Source: Xanthostigma xanthostigma
Lineage: Eukaryota > Arthropoda > Insecta > Raphidioptera > Raphidiidae
DNA length: 64,000 bases
NCBI GenBank assembly: GCA_963575645.1
Contig: OY754475.1
Location: 16,220,509 to 16,284,508, forward strand
Direction: 5' to 3'
Every line of letters starts with the position of its first letter. Position 1 is the first letter of the stretch. The translations under genes and the position numbers were made by a program. The notes under the pieces were generated by a model. It saw only the letters and a list, made by a program, of their open reading frames with translations. It ran no database searches and was not told where the DNA came from. Positions 33,032 through 43,283 of this stretch are shown here, one piece after another.

Positions 33032-35209
33032 ATGAAACAAATATCAATAATTGGATCTGGCTTAAGTTCAATGTGCCGATTGTGCTTATCAAGAGGCGTT
33101 GTACTGTTTGACGTATTTAGGATTTCACCCAAAATGAAGAATAGCGTGGCAGGTGTAATAATGAAATGTGCCGCTGTCCAGGTAAGTTACATTATTCGCC
33201 AAGAATATTGAGAGAATGAATTATTTTTATATGAAATAACATTTCTATTCTAATCCGTTATCTTATTAATTTATAATTCGCATCTTGTACACGCTACTAA
33301 TAGAATCAGATCTATGCTATCATAACAATATTTTTTATATTAAAATTTAATTTAGGTTCTGAGATATTTTTGCCAATATTGTTTCAAATTAAATTAAAAC
33401 GACATATTCACTAATTTTTATTCCTTCAGTGCCGCTAGCGTCACAACTGAGCTATTTTTCTCCGTGGAAAGTTATTCCTAAATTTTCAAATTTTAATAAT
33501 ACAAAATGATATCAATAATTTGAAATGTGGGTCACGAATGAACTCCTTTTCTCCGTGTAAAATTGTTCCTAAATCTGAAATATTTTTATTACATTACAAA
33601 TAATTTGAAAGTAATTAAAATTTATCTCGATTGCCAGATAACTAGGGGCGACGGGATGCCGAATTTCATCTGTGAATCATGTTGCACTCAACTGGAGAAA
33701 ACTCACCAGTTTTTAATGCAAATAAAAAAATCTGACAAAACACTACGACGCTATTTTCAGCAATTATTTACTTCTGACGAACCAATCAAAACTGAATGTT
33801 CTGTTCAACCTTCTGGAAGTCATTTAATCCTTAACAGTAGTAAAGATATTGTGAAAAGTGAATTTTTACAGCTCCATGATGAGTTTGATATAGATCTTGA
33901 TTGGAAAGAGAACGAAGCCGCGAATTTCATTCAAGAAAATAAAAATATCGATGGAATTTCTTTAAATTCCGAAATCAAAGACGAACAGATGGATGACAAT
34001 TTATTAATTCTAACAGAATCTGTCGATGACTCCGATCTTGATTGGAAAGAGAGCGAACCTGCAAATTTCATTCAAGAAAATAAAAATGTCGATAAAATTT
34101 CTTTAAAATTCGAAATTAAAGACGAACAGATGGATGATAGTTTACTAATTCTAACAGACTCAGTCGATGGCATGGTAAACGTATCATCGAACGACGATGG
34201 TAATGAAATTGTCTGCGAAGACACGAAAATAAATATTGGTCACGTATCAGAGATATCGTGTTTACGTTCTGTAAATGTGACTGAAAATTTCAATAAGTGT
34301 GATATAACGAATAAAAATATGTTGACTTATCGTCAGAAGCACAACAAAGCAAATAAATTGAAATCTTATCAATGCGACATTTGCAACAAGTGTTTCTCCG
34401 GTCATTCGAGTTTCTATAATCATAAGCGTGTTCATACTGGTGAGAAATGTTATCAGTGTGACTTTTGTAATAAGTGTTTCTCTCAGTCATCTGAGTTAAA
34501 TGTACACAAGCGCATGCATACTGGTGAAAAACCATATCAGTGTGACCTTTGTAATATGTCATTCTCTCAGTCAACCTCTTTAAATAATCACAAGCGTATA
34601 CATACTGGTGAGAAACCTTATCAGTGTGATATTTGTAATAAGTGTTTCTCTGACTTAAGCAATTTAATTAGACACAATCGTATACACACTGGTGTAAAAC
34701 CTTATCAATGTGACCGTTGTAGTAAATGTTTCTCTAACTTATACGAGTTAAATAGTCACAAGCGTATACATACTGGTGAGAAGCCTTATCAGTGTAGCAT
34801 TTGTAATAAGAGTTTCTCTCTATCAAACAGTTTGAAAAAACACAGGCTTATACATACTGGTGAGAAACCTTATCAGTGTGACCTTTGTAATAAGTGTTTC
34901 TCTCAGTCATCCAGTTTAATTGTACACAAACGTGTTCATACTGGTGAGAAATCTTATCAGTGTGACTTTTGTAATAAGTGTTTCTCTCAGTCATCTGAGT
35001 TAAATGTACACAAGCGCATGCATACTGGTGAAAAACCATATCAGTGTGACCTTTGTAATAAGTCATTCTCTCAGTCATGCTCTTTAAATACTCACAAGCG
35101 TATACATACTGGTGACAAACCGTATCAGTGTGAACTTTGTAATAAGTCTTTCTCTCAGTCAAGCTCTTTATATAATCACAAGCGTATACATATTGGTAAG
35201 AAACCTTAG
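33032..35209 (+). CDS. ZAD-C2H2 zinc-finger protein (10 fingers, last finger lost)
   Basis: Exons 33032-33181 (50 codons, donor GTAAGT) and 33638-35209 (acceptor TTGCCAG) give 573 aa. ZAD ligands C15, C18, C62 and C65 are present (ICESC). The acidic linker holds two tandem copies of the 47-aa unit (DLDWKE...FIQENKN...SEIKDEQMDD). Ten C2H2 fingers follow. The frame then stops at TAG 35207-35209 where paralogues have the TAT of KPYQCD. The remainder of an eleventh finger and its own TAG are still readable to 35278, with one of its cysteines also gone. The family promoter block is missing beyond about GATTTGGCGTCAGA: an hAT-type element ends 58 bp before the ATG. Expression may therefore differ from the sisters. 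Confidence 0.82.
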
Positions 35210-35280
35210 CAGTGTGACTTTAATAATAAGTGTTTCTCTCAGTCAAGCAGTTTAAATATACACAAGCGTATACATTAGGG

Positions 35281-35880
35281 TGTTTTAGCATTCCAACTCG
35301 CAAGTCGGGAATAGTACTAGTTTATGTCAAAAATCACTTTTCAAAAATTTTACAATATCTTTCCGTTTTGAGGTCCCCCGAATCCAAAAAACATATTTTT
35401 GGAAAAACTCTGTGCGTCTGTAAGTCTGTGAACACGATAGGTCAAACGGATAAGCGGATTGAAACCAAATGGGAGGTTGTTTGGTATGCAAATATTAAGA
35501 GCCCTTTTGTTTTTGGGGAAAATCAGCGCATGCGCAGAACTGATATATGTTGAAATGGTGTTTTTTTTTAATATAATAATGGTATACTTTTCATAACGGC
35601 TTATCATTCTATTTATTTTTTTAAGAAAATTTTGTTAAATTTTTTTTTTAATTTTATAGTTTCGGAAATATTTTTGAAAATAGAAAAAAACCAGCCGCTC
35701 TTTTGTTTTATGGATCTGTCAGAAATAAACTAGTTATTCATGCTTTGATTAATTTTTACATGACGTGAACATATTATGGTGGTAACCATGGCAACGAATA
35801 GTTAATATCATATTGAATACTAGCCATTACCCGCGTCACCTCACGCGATATCAGAAATTTTATTTTCTTTATTATATTCA
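35281..35880 (+). repeat. Dispersed repeat R1, copy 1
   Basis: Starts with GCATTCCAACTCGCAAGTCG, includes GTGAACACGATAGGTCAAAC, CGCATGCGCAGAAC, GATCTGTCAGAAATAAACTA and ends at CGCGTCACCTCACGCGATAT. Other copies: 40912-41520, 59161-59803 (inverted), 62215-62540. Coding capacity is not seen. A hairpin-like end (CCCACTTGTGGG in the copy at 59790) leaves a Helitron-like origin possible but unproven. Confidence 0.65.
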
Positions 35881-35887
35881 AAATATG

Positions 35888-36200
35888 TTGTGACAGAAAA
35901 AGAATTAAATAAAATTCTAAAATCCCCCGACTTCAAACAGGTAAGTAACCAAAGAAAATCCGTCGGGGGCTGCCATTCGCTGCCCTGAAATGAACTAAAA
36001 TATTGCAATTTTAGAGTATGTGGCTGATTGAAAATTGAAATCACGTTTGGTACGTAAATAACTAGTCTAATTAATATTCTTCTATTCCTAATTCAGGGTA
36101 GCGAATGGCAGCCCCGACGGATTTTCTTTGGTTACTTACCTGTTTGAAGTCGGGGGATTTTAGAATTTTATTTAATTCTTTTTCTTTTACAACATTTACA
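35888..36200. repeat. Foldback with ~105-bp arms
   Basis: AAATAAAATTCTAAAATCCC, CGACTTCAAACAGGTAAGTA and GACGGATTTTCTTTGGTTAC occur in inverted orientation on both sides of a loop at about 35993-36082. A related, larger structure lies at 41560-42290. Confidence 0.75.
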
Positions 36201-37002
36201 CTCGTCGTGGGTTTTTTCAAAATTTTTAATTTTTGATGGTATAATTCACCTTCAGTGCTCCATATTCCCGGAAAAATACTGGCAGAAAAAACTTATGGAC
36301 TATTTTTCCGTGCGCGAATAAAAAAAAAGTGAATTTAATCCGGATCTAACAAAATGGAACATTTTCTTTTCGATGTGTACATCGACGGAAAAATAGTGAC
36401 AGAAATTTTGATCGGGCCATTTGTCCGCAATTTGACGTCATAATGTCGAAAATTGAATAAAAAATGTCAAATATGATAAAAAAAAATGGTTTAAATTAAA
36501 AAAAAATCTGCCGCTTCGTTTTTAGGTTCTGTTAGAGCCATGACCGGAAAATACCAGCGGCAAACATTTTTCACCAATTGCGCCCTCTCCAAGCCACCGC
36601 TAAGAGGATGGATTTATGAATTGGCCAAATGCACTGAGGTTGTAAAAATTGGAACTTATTTACTACATAGTTTTAATGATCAATTAGAAATAACATATTT
36701 AGACGATTATTTTCAGTGGAGAGATTATTAATTATATTATTAATTACTAACACTGAACGTTACCATGTATTGTATTACATGAGCGACAAATTCAAACGTC
36801 GAGATGAAAGTATATTTTTATGCTTTGTAATGTTATCAAATAGCTATACTTTTTTATAATGAATAATTTGTTCAGAATTGCTTTTTCTCTGGATTTTTAT
36901 TGTATATAAAATAATAAATATTCGGCTTAGGTACTACATTTTTTGGACAAACTGAGTATTGTCTTGTTCTGTTTTTAATTACATACAGCTAACTTTTTTT
37001 CT
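36201..37002. other. Intergenic flank shared with 42291-42610
   Basis: 36201-36540 (CACTCGTCGTGGGTTTTTTC, CCGGAAAAATACTGGCAGAA) is repeated at 42281-42620. Hence the genes ending at 35209 and 40839 share more than 1 kb of downstream sequence. The rest is AT-rich without recognised content. Confidence 0.5.
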
Positions 37003-37431
37003 TTTCTGTTTACGAGTCATTACCACAGATACACGTCTCGATTTCCAAAAAGGTGAATAAACACAACAAATAGAATTGCAGGGGAATCAGCAATGTTGCC
37101 GAATTGTAATTTATAAAAATGTTTGATATAATTAGTATACATATACGTATTTACAAGTGTCGTATTACACGTCTCTACTGGTGCAGTCTTAGATTATTTT
37201 ACTATTGTTTTTTTCACTATTACTATGCATATGCTCCAAAATTGTAGCAGAGTAACTACCTTAAAATTTATTTTGTACTCTTTGTATCCCTCACTAACAA
37301 TCACCAAGGCAGGCAGTAGACAGTCGCGAGATAGAGGTAGTCGAGTAGGTACCTAACCTGCCTCTATGATTTGTTGATGTGTCAAAATTTTTTACTTTGT
37401 GGTACTTATTTATCTTTGATTTGGCGTCAGA
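37003..37431 (+). promoter_or_regulatory. Upstream block of the gene at 37432
   Basis: Aligns with 16945-17340 (ACGAGTCATTAC, CAGATACACGTCTCGATTTC) and then carries the family block CAACAATCACC, CAGTCGCGAGATAGAGGTAG, TTGATGTGTCAAAATTTTTT and TATCTTTGATTTGGCGTCAG. Confidence 0.55.
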
Positions 37432-40400
37432 ATGAAACAAATATCAATAATTGCATCAAGCTTAAGTTCAATGTGCCGATTGTGCTTATCAAGAGGCGTT
37501 ATACTGTTTGACGTATTTAGGATTTCACACAAAATGAATAGCGTGGCAGGTGTAATAATGAAATGTGCTGCTGTCCAGGTAAGTTACATTATTCGCGAAG
37601 AATATTGAAAGAACGAGTTATTTTTATATGAAATAACATTTCTGTTCTAATCCGTTTTCTTATTAAATTATAATTCGCAACTTGAACAAGCTACCTATAG
37701 AATCAGATCTATGCTATCATAACAATATTTTTTATATTAAAATTAAATTTAGGTCCTGAGATATTTTTTCAAATTAAATGAAAACGACATAAGCTTAAAG
37801 TACCAATACCGGAACGACAAAGGGCATGTGACTAGTTTTTATTTTTAAAAAATATTTACGCAGTTCATAAAAAAGTATTTGCCCCATTATATAAAATGGA
37901 CATTTGGCTATTCGATAATAATCAAATTAATAAGTTTTTCTGATATTTAATATATAAAATAAATGTTTTTCGAAGAAGTGTAAAAGACCCAGTTTCGGAA
38001 CGCTTAAAAAGAAGCCTTGTCTTAATGTCGGAATATGGTTGGCCCAGTACCGAAACAGTTAATAAAATGTTTACCGTTGTAAGGCACGGCGATTCCAGTT
38101 ATCTATAACTCAGTTGGTTGGAGCGTCGTGCTAATAACGCAAAGGTCGTGGGTTCGATCCTGCCAAAAGACATTATATTTTTATTTTTTTACGGTGTTTT
38201 TTTTTTTTTTAATAAGCAAATCAATAATTATTTAATATTATAAATATAAAATGCATTTAATATTTCAAAATAATTGAATATTTTATAAAAAGGAAATATT
38301 TTCAACTGAATAATAAAAAAAAATAAATGCCTTGAGATTATACGTGAATTGTTTTAGACAAAAATATTCAACACAGGAGTTTATTTTTTATATTCAAATT
38401 GAAGTTTATGTATATTTCATGCATTTTTTATAACAAATGAACTTACTCCATTAAATATTATGTCACAAACAGGTTTTCTTGGTCTAGTCACTCAATCAAA
38501 TACACGCACGTGTCAATCGATGAAAATGAACATGCCTGACTGTTCCGATACTGGGCACAGACTCTTTTGGTGTTTCAATAGACGAACAGCATAATTAATA
38601 TAATAATATATTTTTTCTAATATTATCAATAAGCTCTTTTGAATTTTAAGTACCTACTTCTAAATACACATAAAACAAAAATTTAATTAAAAAGTTGTTT
38701 TATTCACTTTCTTCAAGCTTAAGATCATTGACTGATTTCTTAGTAAAACCAGTAAGGAACCTGGATAAGTTATGAATCTGAGACTACTGTTGTTGTTAAC
38801 AATTTAATTCTTATATTTCCGATATATTTTAAAGTCTCATTTATATTCTATTTTATAAATAAAACATTAAGGTTTAAAATAAAGCAAGATACATTTAATT
38901 CCATCGCGTACGAAATAAATTATACCATAAATATTCTCAAATCATTCCGCTATTGGGTCTCGTTCCGGTATTGGGACTTTTACTTATTCACTAATTTTTA
39001 TTCCTATAGTGGCGCTAGCGTCACAACTGAGCTATTTTTCTCCGTGGAAAGTTATTCCTAAATTTTCAAATTTTAATAATACAAAATGATATCAATAATT
39101 TGAAAATAAATAAAATTTCTCTCGATTGCCAGATAACTAGGGGCGACGGGATGCCGAATTTCATCTGTGAATCATGTTGCACTCAACTGGAGAAAACTCA
39201 CCAGTTTCTGATGCAAATAGAGAATTCTGACAAAACACTGCGACGCTATTTTCAGCAATTATTTACTTCTGACGAACCAATCAAAACTGAATGTTCTGTT
39301 CAACCTTCTGGAAGTCATTTAATCCTTAACAGTAATAAAGATATTGTGAAAAGTGAATCTTTACAGCTCCATGATGAGTTTGATATAGATCTTGGTTTGA
39401 AAGAGAGCGAAGCCGCGAATTTCATTCAAGAAAATAAAAATATCGATGGAATTACTTTGGATTCCGAAATCAAAGACGAACAGATGGATGACAATTTATT
39501 AATTCTAACAGAATCAGTCGATGACTCCGATCTTGATTGGAAAGAGAGCGAAGCCGCGAATTTCATTCAAGAAAATAAAAATATCGATGTAATTACTTTG
39601 AATTCCGAAATCAAAGACGAACAGATGGATGACAATTTATTAATTCTAACAGAATCAGTCGATGACTCCGATCTTGATTGGAAAGAGAGCGAACCTGCAA
39701 ATTTCATTCAAGAAAATAAAAATATTGATGGAATTTCTTTAAAATCCGAAATCAAAGACGAACAGATGGATGATAGTATACTAATTCTAACAGACTCAGT
39801 CGATAGCAGGGCAAACTTATCATCTAACGACGATGGTCATGAAATTGTCTGCGAAGACACGAAAATAAATATCGTATCAGAGATTTCGTGTTTACGTTCC
39901 GCAAATGTGACTGAAAATTTCAGTAAGTGTGATGAAACAAATGAAAATCTTTCGGCCTATCGTCAGAAGCACAAAGAAGCAAATAAATTGAAATCTTATA
40001 AATGCGACATTTGTAACAAGTGTTTCTCTGGTTATTCGACTTTCTTTTATCATAGACGAGTACACAGTGGTGAGAAACCTTATCAGTGTGATGTTTGTAA
40101 TAAGTGCGTTTCTTCCTCATTCAGTTTAACTGTACACAAACGTGTTCATACTGGTGTAAACGCTCATCAGTGTGACCTTTGCAATAAGTTTTTCTCTCAG
40201 TTAAAACATTTAAATGAGCACAAGCGTACACATACTGGTGAGAAACCGTATCAGTGTGACCTTTGTAATAAGTCTTTCTCTCAGTCAGGCTCTTTAAATA
40301 TTCACAAGCGTATACATACTGGTGAGAAACCTTATCAGTGTGATATTTGTAATAAGTGTTTCTCTTTCTTAGGCAATTTAATTAGACACAATCGTATACA

Positions 40401-40839
40401 CACTGGTGTAAAACCTTGTCAATGTGACCGTTGTAGTAAATGTTTCTCTAACTTATACGATTTAAATAATCACAAGCGTATACATACTGGTGAGAAGCCT
40501 TATCAGTGTGGCATTTGTAATAAGAGTTTCTCTCTATCACACAGTTTGAGAAAACACAGGCTTATACATACTGGTGAGAAATCTTATCAGTGTGTCTTTT
40601 GTAATAAGTGTTTCTCTCAGTTATCTGAGTTAAATGTACACAAACGCAAGCATACTGGTGAAAAACCATATCAGTGTGACCTTTGTAAGAAGTCATTCTC
40701 TAAGTCAAGCTCTTTAAATAATCACAAGCGTATACATACTGGTGAGAAACCGTATCAGTGTGACCTTTGTAATAAGTCTTTCTCTCTGTCAAGCTCTTTA
40801 TATAATCACAAGCGTATACATACTGGTGAGAAACCTTAG
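37432..40839 (+). CDS. ZAD-C2H2 zinc-finger protein (10 fingers, triple acidic linker)
   Basis: Exons 37432-37578 (49 codons, donor GTAAGT) and 39133-40839 (acceptor TTGCCAG) give 617 aa. One lysine codon is missing in exon 1 (HKMNSVAG against PKMKNSVAG), so the second ZAD pair is C61/C64. The linker has three tandem 47-aa units, each with FIQENKNID and SEIKDEQMDD, the highest number in the array. Ten C2H2 fingers follow. As in the gene ending at 35209, the frame stops at TAG right after TGEKP, and a complete but untranslated eleventh finger remains to 40908. Finger 2 reads KCVSSSF, with valine in place of the usual core phenylalanine. The 1554-bp intron contains a Tc1/mariner-like insertion with a tRNA-like sequence. 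Confidence 0.82.
37792..38984. mobile_element. Tc1/mariner-like non-autonomous element, copy 1
   Basis: Relative to sister introns (CGACATATTCACTAATTTTT) this is an insertion flanked by TA on both sides. Its ends are inverted: AAAGTACCAATACCGGAACG and the complement of CGTTCCGGTATTGGGACTTT. Degenerate copies of the end motif (CCAATACCGGAAC) also lie inside in both orientations, e.g. CCCAGTTTCGGAACG, GGCCCAGTACCGAAAC and CTGTTCCGATACTGGGC. A sister copy sits at the same intron position at 43647-44710. Confidence 0.7.
38099..38171 (+). tRNA. tRNA-Ile(AAU)-like sequence, probably not a functional tRNA
   Basis: Over 73 bases the A-box region ATAACTCAGTTGGTTGGAGC, the anticodon loop CTAATAA (AAT) and the B-box GGTTCGATCC line up with eukaryotic tRNA-Ile. 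The acceptor arms (TTATCTA and AAAAGAC) do not pair and the T-stem is damaged. So it is a tRNA-derived relic with a possibly working internal Pol III promoter, within the TA-flanked insertion. Confidence 0.6.
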
Positions 40840-40911
40840 TAGTGTGACTTTTGTAATAAGTGTTTCTCTCAGTCAAGCAGTTTAAATATACACAAGCGTA
40901 TACATTAGGGT

Positions 40912-41520
40912 GTTTTAGCATTCCAACCCACAAGTCGGGAATAGGTCTAGTTTAGGTCAAAAATCACTTTTCAAAAATTTTACAATATCTTTCCGTTTTG
41001 AGGTCCCCCGAATCCAAAAAATTAATTTTTGGAAAAACTCTGTGCGTCTGTAAGTCTGTTAATCTGTAAGTCTGTTTGTCTGTGAACACGATAGGTCAAA
41101 CGGATAAGCGGATTGAAACCAAATTTTGGGAGGATGTTTGGTATGCAAATATGAAGAGCCCTATTGTTTTTGGGGAAAATCAGCGCATGCGCAGAACAGA
41201 TATATGCTAAAACGGTGTTTTTTTTTTAATATAATAATGGTATACTTTTCATAACGGCTTATCATTCTATTTATTTTTTAAAGAAAATTTTGTAAAAAAT
41301 TTTTTTTTTTAATTTTATAGTTTCGGAAATATTTTGAAAATAGAAAAAAACCAGCCGCTCTTTTGTTTTATGGGTCTGTCAGAAATAAACTAGTTATTCA
41401 TGCTTTGATTAATTTTTACATGACATGGAACATATTATGGTGGTAACCATGGCAACGAATAGTTAATATCATATTGAATACTAGCTATTCCCCGCGTCAC
41501 CTCACGCGATATCAGAAATT
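40912..41520 (+). repeat. Dispersed repeat R1, copy 2
   Basis: Nearly colinear with 35281-35880, including AGCATTCCAACCCACAAGTC, CGCATGCGCAGAACAGATAT and CGCGTCACCTCACGCGATAT. A CTGTAAGTCTGTT duplication at about 41050 is specific to this copy. Confidence 0.7.
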
Positions 41521-41559
41521 TTAGTTTCTTTATTATAATCAAAATATGTTGTGATAGAA

Positions 41560-42290
41560 AAAGAATTAAATAAAATTCTAAAATCCCCCGACTTATAACA
41601 GGTAAGTAACCAAAGAAAATCCGTCGGGGGCTGCCATTCGCTGCCCTGAAATGAACTAAAATATTGCAATTTTAGAGTATGTGGTTGATTGAAAATTGAA
41701 ATCACGTTTGGTACGTAAATAACTGTAGTCTAATTTATATTCTTCTATTCCTAATTCAGGATAGCGAATGGCAGCCTGTAACGTTCCCCCGTTGTCTTCA
41801 CGCCGTGTGTATGAAGACGAGAACTTACTTCTTCCTGAGGAGGTATCAAGGCTATTGTTGATAACTGCAGAGGGTAAAATCTTTTATTAAATTCTAAAAT
41901 GCATTTCTTTTCTTTTACATCAAAAACAACATTACTTCCAAATTCAATTTTTTATTCAACCAAAATATATTGTAAATCAATTTTATTTGTTCAGCTTATA
42001 TCTAACTTAGCCTAAAATCAACTTTAACTTTTTAATCTTTACTTTCAAAATTATTTTTCATTCGCTGCCCTGAATTAAGAATAGAAGAATATAAATTAGA
42101 CTACAGTTATTTACGTACCAAACGTGATTTCAATTTTCAATCAGCCACACTCTAAAATTGCAATATTTTAGTTCATTTCAGGGCAGCGAATGGTAGCCGC
42201 CGACGGATTTTCTTTGGTTACTTACCCGTTTTAATTCGGGGGATTTTAGAATTTTATTTAATTCTTTTTCTATTACAACATTTACACTCG
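41560..42290. repeat. Larger foldback related to 35888-36200
   Basis: Arms 41564-41660 and 42185-42275 (CCGACGGATTTTCTTTGGTT and its complement) match those at 35888-36200. The loop here contains an extra inverted copy of the GCGAATGGCAGCC/CATTCGCTGCC segment and an inserted block at about 41776-42060. Confidence 0.65.
41776..42060. mobile_element. Possible LTR-element fragment (fossil)
   Basis: The block starts TGTAACGTTCCCCCGTTGTC directly after AGCGAATGGCAGCC and ends in the A/T-rich repeat seen inverted at 16747-16940 and more weakly at 25680-25860. A TGTAAC start is common for LTRs, but no complete LTR pair or coding region is present. Short, fragmentary and old. Confidence 0.3.
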
Positions 42291-42719
42291 TCGTGGGTTT
42301 TTTCAAAATTTTTAATTTTTGACGGTATAATTCACCTTCAGTGCTCCATATTCCCGGAAAAATACTGGCAGAAAAAAATTATGGACCATTTTTCCGTGCG
42401 CGAATAAAAAAAAAGTGAATTTAATCCGGATCTAACAAAATGGAACATTTTCTTTTCGATGTGTACGTCGACGGAAAAATAGTGACAGAAATTTTGGTCG
42501 GGCCATTTGGCCGCAATTTGACGTCATAATGTCGAAAATTGAATAAAAAATGTCAAAGATGATAAAAAAAATGGTTAAAATTAAAAAAAAATGTGTCGCT
42601 TCGTTTTTAGGTTCTGTTAGAGCCGGGGTGAACGATAAAGGGGTATGCGAATTGTCTCGCAGTGAAACGGGAAGGGGCAAATGTTGAGTTAAAAAAAAAA
42701 AAACAATTCCGGGGTGAAC

Positions 42720-43045
42720 GATCACGGGGTATGCGAATTAGATAGTTAATTGTTTGAATAGAACTGCGTTTTCTAAAAAATGTATGTTTAATTGACAGTC
42801 AATGAAATATATATTTTTTAGAAAATCAGTCTCAAAGTGAAAAAAAAAATAAAAAATAAAAACTAAAATCAAACGTCGTAAAAATAATTGTATTTCTACG
42901 TCACAGTGTAATAAAACATTATAAGTGTGGTTACTGTTTAGTGCTATATATGGTGCCTAAATGTTAATTATTTTAACGTTTGTGTGTGAATTTATTTAAT
43001 TTCAGGCGTTTGTACAATTTTTTTTCTTGAAATAAAATTATTACA
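42720..43045. mobile_element. Inverted partial copy of the ZAD-intron MITE family
   Basis: AATAAAACATTATAAGTGTG, TTTGTGTGTGAATTTATTTAA and CAGGCGTTTGTACAATTTTT are the reverse complement of segments within 49306-49835. The terminal repeats are not clear here. Confidence 0.5.
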
Positions 43046-43109
43046 GTACCTACCCGTCCGAATAATTATATATTATTCATACGGTAACCGTACGACTAGA
43101 TGTAGCCAA

Positions 43110-43283
43110 AATTTATTTTGTACTCTGTGTATCCCTCACCAACAATCACCAAGGCATAGGCCCTAGAGTAGACAGTCGCGAGATAGAGGTAGTGGAGTAG
43201 GTACTTAACATGCCTCTATGATTTGTTGATGTGTCAAAATTTTTTACTTCGTTGTACTTATTTATCTTTGATTTGGCGTCAGA
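43110..43283 (+). promoter_or_regulatory. Promoter-proximal block
   Basis: CTGTGTATCCCTCACCAACA, CAGTCGCGAGATAGAGGTAG, GCCTCTATGATTTGTTGATG and TATCTTTGATTTGGCGTCAG precede the ATG, nearly identical to the gene at 37432. Confidence 0.55.

Noticed and set aside
38099-38171. Functional tRNA-Ile gene
   Set aside because: Acceptor arms do not pair and the T-stem is broken in both copies; kept only as a tRNA-like relic.
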